Of a stretch of DNA of 64,000 nt, positions 55,139 to 64,000 are shown one piece after another. The notes beneath the pieces are model-generated. The model made no database searches. It was not told the origin of the DNA and was given only the letters and a program-made list of their open reading frames with translations. Source of the stretch: Streptomyces regalis (GTDB lineage Bacteria > Actinomycetota > Actinomycetes > Streptomycetales > Streptomycetaceae); contig NZ_LLZG01000165.1 of assembly GCF_001509475.1 (NCBI RefSeq), forward strand, positions 22,999-86,998, given 5' to 3'. The translations under genes were made by a program, and so were the position numbers. The number at the start of each line of letters is the position of its first letter. Positions within the stretch are counted from its first letter, which is position 1.

Positions 55139-55176
55139 CGAAAGCCCCTCACCACAAGGACGGTGAGAGGCTTCGC
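55139..55176. terminator. Hairpin after the transglycosylase-like gene
   Basis: gcgaaagcccctcacc / ggtgagaggcttcgc, imperfect stem, downstream of the 55304-55990 gene. Confidence 0.6.
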
Positions 55177-55191
55177 AGGGTTGAGCAACGT

Positions 55192-55258
55192 CCCTAAGGG
55201 GCGCGGGGCTGTGTCGAATATGCGGCTCCGCCGCGCGGGCGCGACAAGCCACAACGGC
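55192..55258. repeat. Streptomyces intergenic repeat (inverted copy of 14482-14545)
   Basis: On the minus strand it reads like 14482-14545, with gtggcttgtcgcgcccgcg and gacacagccccgcgcccctt. A dispersed element between genes. Confidence 0.75.
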
Positions 55259-55303
55259 GCCGCAGACAAATAACGACGTATCGCGGCTAGACCAGCGGAG
55301 CGC

Positions 55304-55990
55304 CTAGTACCAGTGGTTGGCCTGCCAGAAGGACCAGGCACCGCACGGGCTGTCGTACCGCTCGTTCATGTAGTTCAGGCCCCACTTGATCTGGGTGGCC
55401 GGGTTCGTCTGCCAGTCCGAGCCGACGGACGACATCTTGGAACCGGGCAGGGCCTGGAAGAGGCCGTAGGCACCCGAGGAGGGGTTGACGGCCCGGTAGT
55501 TCCAGCTGGACTCGTGGTCCACGATGTTGCTGAAGCACTGGAACTGGTCGCTCGGCACCATCTGCCGTGCCATCGCCTGGATCTGCTCGATGGTGTACGA
55601 GCTCTGAACGGGGAAGTCCGCGGAGGAGGACCGGGAGGCCTTCGCCTCGGCCTCTTCGCGCTCCTTGGCTTCCTGCGCCGCCTTCTCGGCGGCTTGCTTC
55701 TTCTCGATCGCCGTCTGGGCGGCGGCCTTGCGGGCCGACTCCTCAGCATCCTTCTTGGCGCTCACGTCCGCGGCGATGGCCTGTACGTTGGCCTGCGCCG
55801 TCAGGGACTCGGTCTGCACCTGGGCCTGCTGGCCCGCGGGTATGTCCGCGAGAAGCGTCGAATCGGCAGCCGTCGTCTCGGCGTCGTTGTTCTGCGCGGT
55901 GCTGCCCGAGGCAACGCCGACGACGCTTCCGACAGCGGTGACCGCGGTGGCCGAGGCCACTGCGAATCCCCTGACCGAAATCGGACTCAC
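55304..55990 (-). CDS. Secreted transglycosylase-like protein
   Basis: 228 aa from GTG 55990 (GGAAGGAAACC upstream). Signal-like hydrophobic N-terminus (VASATAVTAVGSVVGVAS), a coiled-coil Ala/Lys/Glu stretch (about residues 80-125), then an SLT-like domain (FSNIVDHESSWNYRAVNPSS, GAYGLFQALPGSKM, GLNYMNERYDSPCGAWSFWQ). It likely cleaves or remodels peptidoglycan outside the cell. Confidence 0.88.
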   Translation of the reverse strand: MSPISVRGFAVASATAVTAVGSVVGVASGSTAQNNDAETTAADSTLLADIPAGQQAQVQTESLTAQANVQAIAADVSAKKDAEESARKAAAQTAIEKKQAAEKAAQEAKEREEAEAKASRSSSADFPVQSSYTIEQIQAMARQMVPSDQFQCFSNIVDHESSWNYRAVNPSSGAYGLFQALPGSKMSSVGSDWQTNPATQIKWGLNYMNERYDSPCGAWSFWQANHWY

Positions 55991-56408
55991 ACGGTTTCCT
56001 TCCAGCATCGCCCGCTTCGGTGACCCTGGCGGACGCAATCGTGCCCCTGGCTCTGGCCTCCCAACTGCGGGGTCACGGGAGGCACGGACCCGGTGGGCAA
56101 CTCTCATGACGAGAGCGCCGCGTGAAGACTCGGGCGGCATACGACGACGCTATGCAGTTGGCTGTGGTGTTGCTGTGGTGCCGTACCGCTGGGGGTACAG
56201 GTGTGTCGTATGCGGGGCCTGACAGGAGAGAGACTCTGCCGCACCCGGACGCCGCAAGGCAATTCTGTGTTGCGTGTGAAAGCTCACACCTTGTTTGTGC
56301 CAGGGGTTTTACGGAAAGCCGCACACGCCGAGGCGCCGCCCGGATAGGCTCCCTGCCTTTCCGAACGGCGCCAACCAACGAGTAGCTACCGCAAGTTGAG
56401 CACTTGGG
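55991..56408. other. 418-bp leader region, structured
   Basis: No gene. Read with the transglycosylase-like gene, GTGACCC (about 56074) can pair with GGGTCAC (about 56022), and GCCTCCC with GGGAGGC nearby, predicting a folded leader. I looked for the c-di-AMP (ydaO) riboswitch that precedes many actinobacterial wall hydrolases and did not find its signature. Confidence 0.4.
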
Positions 56409-57731
56409 TCAGATCTGCCCGTCCTCCAGCATTTCGGTCACAAGGGCGGCAATCTGGGACCTCTCGGACCGCGTCAGCGTGACGTGGGCGAAGAGCGGAT
56501 GTCCCTTCAGCTTCTCCACGACGGCGACGACACCGTCGTAGCGCCCGACCCTCAGATTGTCCCGCTGGGCCACATCATGGGTGAGAACCACCCGCGAATT
56601 AGCGCCAATTCGGGACAGAACAGTCAGCAGGACATTCCTTTCCAGCGACTGTGCCTCGTCCACGATCACGAACGCGTCGTGCAGCGAGCGTCCGCGGATG
56701 TGGGTGAGGGGCAGCACCTCCAGCATGCCGCGGGCGGTGATCTCCTCGATGACCTCGCGGCTGGTGACCGCGGACAGCGTGTCGAAGACCGCCTGCGCCC
56801 AGGGGCTCATCTTCTCGGCCTCGGAGCCGGGCAGATAGCCGAGCTCCTGCCCGCCCACCGCGTACAGCGGCCGGAAGACCATCACCTTCTGGTGCTGGCG
56901 GCGCTCCAGCACGGCCTCGAGACCGGCGCACAGCGCCAGCGCCGACTTGCCGGTGCCGGCACGGCCGCCCATGGACACGATCCCGACGTCCGGGTCGAGA
57001 AGCAGATCGAGCGCGATCCGCTGCTCGGCGCTGCGGCCCTTGATGCCGAAGGCCTCCCGATCGCCCCGTACCAGGCGGACGTTACCCTCGGGCGTGACCC
57101 GGCCCAGCGCCTTGCCGCGCTCGGACTGGATGGTCAGTCCGGTGTGCACGGGCATCCGGGCGGCCTCGGGGACGTAGACGTGTCCCTCCTCGAAGAGGAT
57201 GTCCACCTGCTCGCCGGGCAGGGTCAGTTCGGACATTCCGGTCCAGCCGGAGGAGTCCGTGATGGCGAGCTCGGCACGGTACTCCTCGGCGAGGAGACCG
57301 ACGGACGAGGCCTTGATCCTGAGCGGCAGGTCCTTCGACACGACGGTGACGTCGAACCCCTCGGCCTGCAGATTGCGGGCCACTGCGAGGATGCGGGAGT
57401 CGTTGTCCCCCAGGCGGTAGCCGGTCGGCAGAACGCTGGGGTCCGAGTGGTTGAGCTCGACACGGACGGTCCCGCCGAGGTCCCCGGTCGGGATGGGGGC
57501 ATCGAGACGGCCGTACTTCACCCGGAACTCGTCGAGCAGGCGCAGTGCCTGCCGGGCGAAGTAACCGAGTTCGGGATGATGCCGCTTGGCCTCCAGTTCC
57601 GTCACCACGACGATGGGGAGCACGACCTCGTGCTCGTCGAAGCGGTTCAGGGCGTGCGGGTCGGCCAGCAGGACGCTGGTGTCGAGAACGTAAGTGCGCC
57701 GGTCTGGCTTGTGGCGCTTTGTGCTGGTCAC
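56409..57731 (-). CDS. PhoH-like ATPase fused to a PIN domain (PhoH2)
   Basis: 440 aa from GTG 57731. PIN domain first ([32 protein letters not shown]), then the PhoH NTPase with [28 protein letters not shown] and [10 protein letters not shown]. PhoH2 proteins couple helicase-like and RNase activities. The long 5' ORF extension is excluded as unlike the family. Confidence 0.9.
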   Translation of the reverse strand: MTSTKRHKPDRRTYVLDTSVLLADPHALNRFDEHEVVLPIVVVTELEAKRHHPELGYFARQALRLLDEFRVKYGRLDAPIPTGDLGGTVRVELNHSDPSVLPTGYRLGDNDSRILAVARNLQAEGFDVTVVSKDLPLRIKASSVGLLAEEYRAELAITDSSGWTGMSELTLPGEQVDILFEEGHVYVPEAARMPVHTGLTIQSERGKALGRVTPEGNVRLVRGDREAFGIKGRSAEQRIALDLLLDPDVGIVSMGGRAGTGKSALALCAGLEAVLERRQHQKVMVFRPLYAVGGQELGYLPGSEAEKMSPWAQAVFDTLSAVTSREVIEEITARGMLEVLPLTHIRGRSLHDAFVIVDEAQSLERNVLLTVLSRIGANSRVVLTHDVAQRDNLRVGRYDGVVAVVEKLKGHPLFAHVTLTRSERSQIAALVTEMLEDGQI

Positions 57732-58087
57732 CACGGAAGGACGTACCCCCTCGGATGAGGTCGGGGAGCGACGGAGTGGAGCTGGACCGGTCGTCGGCCG
57801 CCCTGCACGCCATGCACGGGCCGAAAACCGGCCCTCCACTGCTTCTTCCGTGCCGTGACCGCACGGTAGGGCTGGTGCAAAGGGCCTCCCGGGCGGACGG
57901 CTCCGGCGCCGCCCGCTGAGATACGACACCCGTGGTTCGGGTGTCGACCTGCTTGGCTTATGCCCTCGAACATGCGGTGCCATGCCAGCGCATATGACGG
58001 CGCGCTGGTGAACTCCTTGTTACTTCTGTCCCGGAGAGGGTGAGTTTCGTCGCGCCCGGATACGGCGGTGAGAGCGCCGAAGGGGGA
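57732..58087. other. Gap between uppS and phoH with one hairpin
   Basis: No gene. A perfect 9-bp stem (cgacacccg / cgggtgtcg, 57924-57946) lies downstream of uppS on the minus strand and may terminate it; promoter elements of phoH must lie to its left but none is clear. Confidence 0.4.
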
Positions 58088-58861
58088 TCAGCCGCCGTAA
58101 CGCCGGTGCCGGGCCGCGTAGTCACGCAGGGCGCGCAGGAAGTCGACCTTGCGGAAGGCCGGCCAGAAGACCTCGCAGAAGTAGTACTCGGAGTGCGCCG
58201 TCTGCCACAGCATGAATCCGGACAGCCGCTGCTCGCCGCTGGTACGGATCACGAGGTCCGGGTCGGGCTGGTCACCGGTGTAGAGATGGCGGCCGATCAG
58301 GTCGACGCTGACGGACTCGGCGAGGTCCTCCATCGAGGTGCCCTTGTCGTGCGCGTCGACGATCATCGACCGCACGGCGTCGGCGATCTCCTGGCGTCCG
58401 CCGTAGCCGATGGCGACGTTGACCAGTATCCCGTCGACGTGTGCGGTGGCCTCCTCGGCCTCCTTGAGGGTGGTCTGCATCCCGGAGGGCAACAGGTCGG
58501 GCGTCCCGACGTGGTGCACCCGCCAGCGACCGTCGGCGGCGAGGGTACGGACGACGTCCTCGATGATGCCGAGGAGCGGGACGAGCTCGTCCTGCGGCCG
58601 GTCGAAGTTGTCCGTCGACAGCAGCCAGAGGGTGACGACCTCGACGTCCGTCTCGGAGCACCAGCCGAGGAACTCCTCGATCTTCTCGGCCCCGGCCCGG
58701 TGGCCGTGCACGGTGGAGGAGCCCGCGGCCTTCGCCCAGCGCCGGTTGCCGTCCATGATGACGCCGATGTGCTTGGGCACCTGAGCGTGGTCCAGGTGGC
58801 CTTCCACCCGGCGTGCGTACAGCCTGACCAGCAGGCCGCGCAGCTTGTCGCGCAGGTTCAC
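58088..58861 (-). CDS. uppS: Isoprenyl (cis-prenyl) diphosphate synthase
   Basis: 257 aa from GTG 58861. HIGVIMDGNRRWAK (catalytic Asp and Arg), STDNFDRPQDEL, DLVIRTSGEQRLSGFMLWQT and SEYYFCEVFWPAFRKVDFLR are the family motifs. It makes the polyprenyl carrier lipid for cell-wall synthesis. Streptomyces have two such enzymes; which one this is cannot be fixed here. Confidence 0.93.
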   Translation of the reverse strand: MNLRDKLRGLLVRLYARRVEGHLDHAQVPKHIGVIMDGNRRWAKAAGSSTVHGHRAGAEKIEEFLGWCSETDVEVVTLWLLSTDNFDRPQDELVPLLGIIEDVVRTLAADGRWRVHHVGTPDLLPSGMQTTLKEAEEATAHVDGILVNVAIGYGGRQEIADAVRSMIVDAHDKGTSMEDLAESVSVDLIGRHLYTGDQPDPDLVIRTSGEQRLSGFMLWQTAHSEYYFCEVFWPAFRKVDFLRALRDYAARHRRYGG

Positions 58862-58989
58862 GTGATTGTCAGCCCCTCCGTACGGATACGGTCCCCGCGC
58901 CGTGAGCTTACCCCTGCGCCTTGGGTGGGGCGGTGTTTGGGGTGCGTGGGCGGCTGCGGGTGATTCGTGGCTGGTGCGAGCACAAAAAA

Positions 58990-59024
58990 CGGGCCGGTCC
59001 GTGGGGGGGAGACGGACCGGCCCG
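58990..59024 (-). terminator. Minus-strand intrinsic terminator upstream of uppS
   Basis: A 13-bp perfect stem (cgggccggtccgt / acggaccggcccg). On the minus strand it is followed by TTTTTT. No minus-strand gene lies to its right, so it ends an unannotated transcript or acts as an attenuator in the uppS leader. Confidence 0.75.
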
Positions 59025-59615
59025 AGGGGGGGCTTCCACCATAACCCTTCGTAAGGGATGCTGCGCGCATCGGCGTGCCACAATCACTCTCCGAAATCAC
59101 TCGGCGACGTCCCGGTAGCCATGACGGGGCGCTTTCGTGGCGGATTCACGACGGGATGGGGGCCGATTCCCAGGGGAAACGCGGGGGATCCGGCCGGATC
59201 CGGAGGGTTTGCCGCATCTTGAGCCCCGCTCGGTGACTTGTCCGCGCTTCCCTCGCCCGGGTGACCCCGACCGCGAACGGCCACTTGACGTCGCACACGA
59301 CTGCGCGGGGCGGACGCGGGTCCGATGCGATGCGCGTTCATCAGGGGTGCGCACCGGCGCACAGCACCGCGCAGCCCCCTCCGCTGCGCGGTGCCGTCGC
59401 GCAGCTTTGCTTACGCGAATTACCTTGGTCTGAACCTAAGTGAGGGGCGGAGGGAAAGCGAGTCGGCCGCCATAACAATTGTGGAAAAGGTCGGGGCTCC
59501 TTTGATGCGCAGGAGGTGAAGGGCCTTCGCCCACGGATGCACGGTTTGCACCGCACGGCACACTGCAGGCCACAAGCGGACAGCATCTGACCTCTGTTCG
59601 GCCTAACGTCGCCCT
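59025..59615. other. 591-bp intergenic region
   Basis: No convincing protein gene on either strand. It contains short palindromes (ggatccggccggatcc, 59188-59203) and a relatively A/T-rich segment at 59410-59480 that may hold promoters. The minus-strand terminator at its left edge implies a transcript arises here. Confidence 0.4.
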
Positions 59616-60808
59616 ATGACCGTCACTGTCACGTGGGGCCGGGCGAGTGCGCGGCGGCTGGAGCGGCAGTTCCTGGACCGTCCCGCCGAGCGCGGCACGC
59701 CGGTCGCCGATGTGGTCGGGGCGATGCTGGGCGCGCATGCGCAGGTGCTGTCCGCGGCCGAGGTGTCGGTGGGGGTTCGGGCCGCCGGGGTGACGCGGGC
59801 GGACGTACGGGCCGCGCTCTGGGACGACCGCTCACTGGTGAAGACGTTCGGCCCGCGCGGAACCGTACATCTGCTCCCCGCCGCCGAGCTGGCGCTGTGG
59901 TGCGGTGCGCTGACCGCGATTCCGACGGGCCGTAGCCCGTTTCCACCGGATGTCCGGGTGACGGAGGAACAGGCGGAGCAGATCGTGGCGGCGATCGGGG
60001 ACGCCCTCGGCGGGGTGTGTCTGACCGTGGAGGAGCTGGGCGAGGCGGTGGTCGCCCGCACCGGTTCCTGGGCCGGTGACCTGGTGATGCCCGCCTTCCA
60101 GGACCTGTGGCCGCGCTGGCGGCAGGTGCTTCTCCCCCATAGCCTTAAGGGCATGGGGGGACCCCCACGGCCGGTCAGTCGGGCGCGCTGTGCTTCGGCC
60201 CGAACCGGGGGCGGAAGGTGACGTACACGCGGCCGCCGGAGTTCGATCCGGGGCCGATGCCGGGGAAGGCGGCGCTGCGGGAGCTCGTACGCCGGTATCT
60301 GCGCGCGTACGGGCCGGCGACGCCCCAGCACTTCGCCCAGTGGCTGGCGGCGCCCGGAGGCTGGGCGGTCGCCCTGTTCACAGAGCTGGCGGAGGCCGGG
60401 GAGGTCGAGGAGGTCGCGTTCGAGGGGGCGGCGGCCTGGGTGGTGGCAGGTGACACGGAGTTCCCGGTCGGGCCGGCGCGGGGCGTGCGGTTGCTGCCGT
60501 ACTTCGACGCGTACGCCATCGCCGCGCAGCCCCGGGAGTCGCTGTTCCCCGGGGCGGCGTACCGGCGGGCGCTCGCGGGCGGCCAGGCGGGGAACTATCC
60601 GGTGCTGTTGGTGGACGGAGTGGTGGCCGGGGTCTGGCATCAGCGCCGCCGGGGCCGTCGTACGACCGTCACGGTGGAGCCGATCGGACGGCGCCTGTCG
60701 GCGCGGCAGGAGCGGGAGTTGGGCGAGCAGGTGGAGCGGGTGGGCGAAGTGCTGGAGGCGAAGGCGGAGTTGGTGGTCGGGGAGGTGACGGTCGGCCCGC
60801 ATGCGTGA
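59616..60808 (+). pseudogene. Winged-helix DNA-binding protein split by a palindromic insertion
   Basis: The first frame (59616-60221) gives a normal N-terminal half ending LVMPAFQDLWPRWRQVL, then goes out of frame. The second frame (60218-60808, GTG overlapping the stop) carries TYTRPPEFDPGPMPGKAALR to the C-terminus. In frame with the latter, GALCFGPNRGRK precedes it, so a single HTH_42-type (DUF1006-like) protein of about 385 aa was disrupted by the 37-nt palindrome. The halves may still be translated separately. Confidence 0.75.
60130..60166. repeat. 37-nt palindromic insertion
   Basis: tcccccatagcc-ttaa-gggcatgggggga, flanked by ttc and cc; 37 nt is 3n+1 and shifts the frame. It resembles small hairpin elements dispersed in Streptomyces genomes. 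Confidence 0.65.
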
Positions 60809-60848
60809 GGTCGGTGCCGGACAGGTGTGAGGATCGCGTCGGGCACGC

Positions 60849-61649
60849 TCAGGCGTCGGGCTTGCGGGCCTCGAAAAGGTGGCGGGTGCTGTGCGCGACG
60901 AAGGGGCCGTCGGTCCGGATCTGCTCGTGCAGGGCGCGGAGTCGGGGGCGGTACGCCTCGACGGTGAAGCCGGGGACCATCCACACCACCTTGCGCAGGA
61001 AATGGACGACGGCTGCGATGTCGTAGAACTCCATGCGCAGCCGCTCCGCCCGCACGTCGACGATCTCCAGACCGGCCGCCTCGGCGTCGGCGCGCTCACG
61101 GTCCGGGTGGCGGGCGGCGCTCTGCTCCTGCAGGAGGGGGCCGAGGAAGTACTCGACCAGCTCGAAGACGCTGCGGGGCCCGACGTGCTGGGCGAAGTAC
61201 GTGCCGCCGGGCTGGAGGAGGCGGGCGATCTCGGCCCAGTGCGGGCTGACCGGGTGCCGGCTGCTGACGAGGTCGAAGGCACCGTCGGCGAAGGGCAGCG
61301 GGGCGTCCTCGGGTGAGGCGACGACGGCGACGCCGTGCGGGCGCAGGAGGGCGGTGGCCTTGGCGACGTTCGGCGGCCAGCCCTCGGAGGCCACGGTGAG
61401 AACGGGTGTCTTGGGGGCGGCACGGCGCAGGGCGAAGTCGAGTACCTCTCCTCCCCCGGTCTGGATGTCGAGGGCGGCGGTGGTGTGGGAGAGCCGCTCG
61501 GCGAGGGACGAGGCGTATACCCAGGACGGCCGCGCCTCGGTGGCCCGCCCCTCGAACCACGAGAAGTCCCAGCCTTCGGTGGGGACGGCGGCGCCTTCGG
61601 CGACGAGGTCTTCGAAGGTACGGCTGTGCTGCGGGCGCGGCTCCTTCAT
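60849..61649 (-). CDS. Class I SAM-dependent methyltransferase
   Basis: 266 aa. A binding site with LDIQTGGGEVLDFALRRA, VASEGWPPNVAKATALLRPH, FADGAFDLVSSRHPV and RLLQPGGTYFAQHVGP. The N-terminal helical lid (FEDLVAEGAAVPTEGWDFSW) is shared with many actinobacterial methyltransferases. Substrate unknown. Confidence 0.88.
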   Translation of the reverse strand: MKEPRPQHSRTFEDLVAEGAAVPTEGWDFSWFEGRATEARPSWVYASSLAERLSHTTAALDIQTGGGEVLDFALRRAAPKTPVLTVASEGWPPNVAKATALLRPHGVAVVASPEDAPLPFADGAFDLVSSRHPVSPHWAEIARLLQPGGTYFAQHVGPRSVFELVEYFLGPLLQEQSAARHPDRERADAEAAGLEIVDVRAERLRMEFYDIAAVVHFLRKVVWMVPGFTVEAYRPRLRALHEQIRTDGPFVAHSTRHLFEARKPDA

Positions 61650-61686
61650 ACGGTGATCGTCTCAGGGCGTGGTCCGTGGCCGCCGC

Positions 61687-62190
61687 TCATTTTCCTGCGG
61701 CGGACGGTCTTGGGGCGGGCAGAACGAGCAGCACGTGTTCGTCGTCGCCGTGGCGGAGGGTTCCTTCGCGTTGGAAGCCGTGGCGTTCGAGGAGCCGTAC
61801 GGAGGCGGTGTTGCCGTGGAAGGGGTCGGCGTACAGCGGGCGTGTCTGCTCGAGTTCGAGGAAGAGAGCGAGGGCCTTGGTGCCGATGCCCCGCCCCCAG
61901 TACGGGCGTCCGAGCCAGTAGCCGAGGAAGCGGCGGTCGCCGTGCCACCAGGAGACGACGCTTCCGGCCACGTCGTCCCCCACCGTGACCGTCTGCACCA
62001 GGCAGGTCTCGTCCCCGAGCACACTCGTCCTCCAGTGCTTCAGGAAGGCGTCGCGCGGCCGAGGCGCGAATCTCGACCGCCGGACGGCCTCCGGGTCGTG
62101 CTCGTAGGCGAGGAAGGCCTCGAGGTCGGCGTCCCGCACGTCTCGGAGCCGTACGTCTGCGTGGTCCTGGTCGTTCGGTTCTTCGCGCAT
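61687..62190 (-). CDS. GNAT-family N-acetyltransferase
   Basis: 167 aa from ATG 62190. RLRDVRDADLEAFLAYEHDP opens the domain; the acetyl-CoA loop is LGRPYWGRGIGTKAL; then NTASVRLLERHGFQREG, the RimJ/RimL pattern. Probably acetylates a protein N-terminus or small molecule. Confidence 0.9.
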   Translation of the reverse strand: MREEPNDQDHADVRLRDVRDADLEAFLAYEHDPEAVRRSRFAPRPRDAFLKHWRTSVLGDETCLVQTVTVGDDVAGSVVSWWHGDRRFLGYWLGRPYWGRGIGTKALALFLELEQTRPLYADPFHGNTASVRLLERHGFQREGTLRHGDDEHVLLVLPAPRPSAAGK

Positions 62191-62266
62191 GTCCAGGAGT
62201 GTGGCAGGAGCCACTGACAACGCCACCGCGCCGACGAACGCACGAACGCACGAACGCCCGGACGCT

Positions 62267-63151
62267 CTACGGCACCAACGGCCGCACTTCCTCGGCCACG
62301 AACCGCACGAACCCCTCCGGGTCGGGCTCATCCCCCGTCGGCTGCAGAACCACGGTGTCGGCACCGGCGTCCGCGAGCCGCTGCACGGCCTTCGCGACGG
62401 TGCCGGCGTCCCCGGCGACACCGAGGTCCGGCACGGAGCCGAGCCCTTCCGCGGCGAGCTCGGCCTTGAGGCGGGCGGGACCGTCGGCCCCGGTGGCGGC
62501 GAGCAGATAGACGACGATGCGATGCGGCTCGGCATCGGCACCGGCGCGTCCCGCCGACTGCCGCCCTTCGTCGATGAGTTGCCGCGCCTTGCGCACCACG
62601 TCGGGAGAAGCCGAGGCGGTGAGCAGAGTGCCGTCGGCGGCCTCACCGGCGAGCCGCAGCGAGCGGGGCCCGGTGACCCCGGCGATGACGGGCACCGGCT
62701 CGGCGGGCGGCCAGTCGAGGGCGACGTCGTCGAGTGTGACGTACCGCCCCTCGGTGGTGACCCGCTCCCCGCGCAACAGGGCCCGCAGCACGTCGAGATG
62801 CTCGCGCAACAGGGTCACCGGCGACTCGACCCGGGCTCCGACCTGCCCCATCCAGTCCTGTACCCCGTGCCCGACGGCGAGGATCGGACGGCCGGGGAAC
62901 ATACGGTGGAGCGAGGCGGCTTCCATGGCGGTGATGGCTACGTTGCGCAACGGAACGGGGAGGAGTCCGATGCCGACCTTGATCCGCTCCGTCCAGGCGA
63001 GGGCGGCCGCAGCCGTGGAGATCCCTCCCTCACGGAAACAGTCCTCCCACAGCCAGAGCTCTTCGAGGCCTGCGCTCTCGGCGAGTCGGGCGACGGATCG
63101 GAGTCGTTCGGGGGCGAGTTGGGGACGGAAGACTGCGCCTAGTCCGGTCAT
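62267..63151 (-). CDS. LLM-class F420-dependent oxidoreductase
   Basis: 294 aa from ATG 63151. TIM-barrel bacterial luciferase-like pattern: LAESAGLEELWLWEDCFREG, RIKVGIGLLPVPLRN, PGRPILAVGHGVQDWM, VIAGVTGPRSLRLAGEAADG. It would use F420 (common in actinobacteria) on an unknown substrate. Confidence 0.88.
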   Translation of the reverse strand: MTGLGAVFRPQLAPERLRSVARLAESAGLEELWLWEDCFREGGISTAAAALAWTERIKVGIGLLPVPLRNVAITAMEAASLHRMFPGRPILAVGHGVQDWMGQVGARVESPVTLLREHLDVLRALLRGERVTTEGRYVTLDDVALDWPPAEPVPVIAGVTGPRSLRLAGEAADGTLLTASASPDVVRKARQLIDEGRQSAGRAGADAEPHRIVVYLLAATGADGPARLKAELAAEGLGSVPDLGVAGDAGTVAKAVQRLADAGADTVVLQPTGDEPDPEGFVRFVAEEVRPLVP

Positions 63152-63222
63152 GGGACCTTTCCTACCCGGGTTGTGCCCGGCGGACAACAGAGTTTGAAAT
63201 GGCCCCCAGGAGGTGTCCGAGC

Positions 63223-63603
63223 GTGGGACGACGGTGGCGGGATGGGCGGGGGACGTTGGTTGTTCACGGGGAGCTGGGTGAGGTCTCGGTTCCCGTGGAG
63301 GTCGCCTCGTCCTATCGGGCCCGTACGAAAGGGCTCCTGGGGCGTGATTCCGTCGACGGGGCGATGCTGCTGACGCCCGCGAGTGGCGTGCACACCTTCC
63401 GCATGCGCATCCCCATCGACGTCGCCTACCTCGACCGCAAGCTGAACGTCATCGCCGTACGCACCATGAGGCCGGGGCGCTTGGGCCTGCCCCGGCTTCG
63501 TGCGCGGCATGTGCTGGAGGCCGAGGCCGGGGCCATGGCGGGGTGGGGGCTGCTGGTCGGGGTGCGGGTGACGGTCGTCAGCTCTGCTGCTCCCCTCCCA
63601 TGA
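63223..63603 (+). CDS. DUF192 protein
   Basis: 126 aa. GTG 63223 is chosen because AGGAGGT lies 8 nt before it. Core VASSYRARTKGLLGRDSVDG, VHTFRMRIPIDVAYLDRKLN and VLEAEAGAMAGWGLLVG is the whole DUF192 domain. Function unknown. Confidence 0.85.
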   Translation: MGRRWRDGRGTLVVHGELGEVSVPVEVASSYRARTKGLLGRDSVDGAMLLTPASGVHTFRMRIPIDVAYLDRKLNVIAVRTMRPGRLGLPRLRARHVLEAEAGAMAGWGLLVGVRVTVVSSAAPLP

Positions 63604-63737
63604 GCCCCGTCTGCACCAACAGGCTCCCCCGCCTCCGTGAGACGAAGGTCCCCCGGCCGCTCCATGAAGGGTTCGTAGGAGGACCTTCCGGCGCCCGCGG
63701 TGTTCCGGGCGACGTCATATGCCTGGTGAGGCTGGGC

Positions 63738-64000
63738 TCACCCCGGAGGTTCCGTCCCCGCCGCGTCTGATGGCATCGGTACGACGCCCGGCAGCGGGGT
63801 CATCACCCAGTGCGCGTCCTCCCAGGTGATCGTCTCGGTGACCCGGACAGGCTTGTGCTCGGCACGCGCGGTGCCGGTCACGTCCACGGTCCAGACGCCC
63901 GCGAACTCCGAGGTGCGGGTCCACCGGACGTCCCAGTCCTGTGCACCGTACGCCTTGATCCGGGCGCGGGCGTCCCGCGAACCCTGGGGGTGGGCGTCGA
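63738..64000 (-). CDS. C-terminal part of a hypothetical protein (5' end outside the window)
   Basis: An open minus-strand frame enters from the right edge and reads RARIKAYGAQDWDVRWTRTS, then AGVWTVDVTGTARAE and ITWEDAHWVMTPLPGVVPMP, ending at TGA 63740-63738. It looks like a beta-rich extracytoplasmic domain. The nearby 63604-63737 shows no gene. Confidence 0.6.
   Translation of the reverse strand, partial: DAHPQGSRDARARIKAYGAQDWDVRWTRTSEFAGVWTVDVTGTARAEHKPVRVTETITWEDAHWVMTPLPGVVPMPSDAAGTEPPG

Noticed and set aside
55991..56408. c-di-AMP (ydaO-type) riboswitch upstream of the transglycosylase-like gene
   Set aside because: Expected from gene type, but the conserved core motifs of that class were not found on the minus strand.

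Overview
The window is high-GC DNA with GTG/TTG starts, 4-bp start/stop overlaps and typical actinobacterial families (WhiB, DUF397/XRE pairs, DUF4245, DUF1707, polyphosphate glucokinase). All of this points to a Streptomyces chromosome. From memory, the gene order ychF-ppgK-ispH-xseAB-glpX-whiB-fumarases-PBP-ABC-oxyR-ahpCD-phoH-uppS matches the S. coelicolor SCO50xx region. Two blocks of accessory DNA interrupt this core.

Block 1 (about 1487-6202) is a 4.7-kb island at the 3' end of ychF. It is bounded by 48-bp direct repeats that both encode the last 14 codons and stop of YchF. The four differences between the copies are all synonymous, which suggests an old integration event. No integrase is visible. 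Its cargo is small membrane, lipoprotein and helical proteins of unknown function, plus gene fragments cut at the repeats.

The chromosomal core (6158-31651) carries YchF, polyphosphate glucokinase, IspH, both subunits of exonuclease VII, class II fructose bisphosphatase, a class I and a class II fumarase, a PP2C/SpoIIE-type phosphatase, a class A penicillin-binding protein, an SPFH/RHH pair, a PadR-regulated ABC exporter and OxyR. After the second block the core resumes (52658-64000) with the rest of ahpC, ahpD, an AI-2E-type permease, a transglycosylase-like protein, PhoH, a cis-prenyltransferase, a frameshifted winged-helix gene, a methyltransferase, an acetyltransferase, an F420-type oxidoreductase and DUF192.

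Block 2 (31904-52657) is a 20.7-kb actinomycete integrative and conjugative element (AICE). It has a large serine recombinase, a RepSA-like initiator, a TraB/FtsK translocase with small transfer-operon genes, and a GntR/KorSA-type repressor with five matching operators. Its cargo includes three secreted SH3-like proteins, a radical SAM/methyltransferase pair, a lectin-like secreted protein, a nitrilase-like protein lacking its nucleophile, a tRNA-like sequence and an XRE/DUF397 pair. It has integrated inside ahpC. The OxyR-linked 5' end is left as a 42-codon stub on the left, and the right end of the element supplies a diverged substitute for the first 47 codons, so a full chimeric AhpC is rebuilt in front of ahpD but away from oxyR and its promoter.

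Within the element, a 1.4-kb passenger unit with 19-bp terminal inverted repeats and an ATT target duplication carries a methyltransferase and interrupts a 76-codon gene. Downstream of the intact gntR lie three decayed pieces of a second gntR 3' region, with cargo genes between them.
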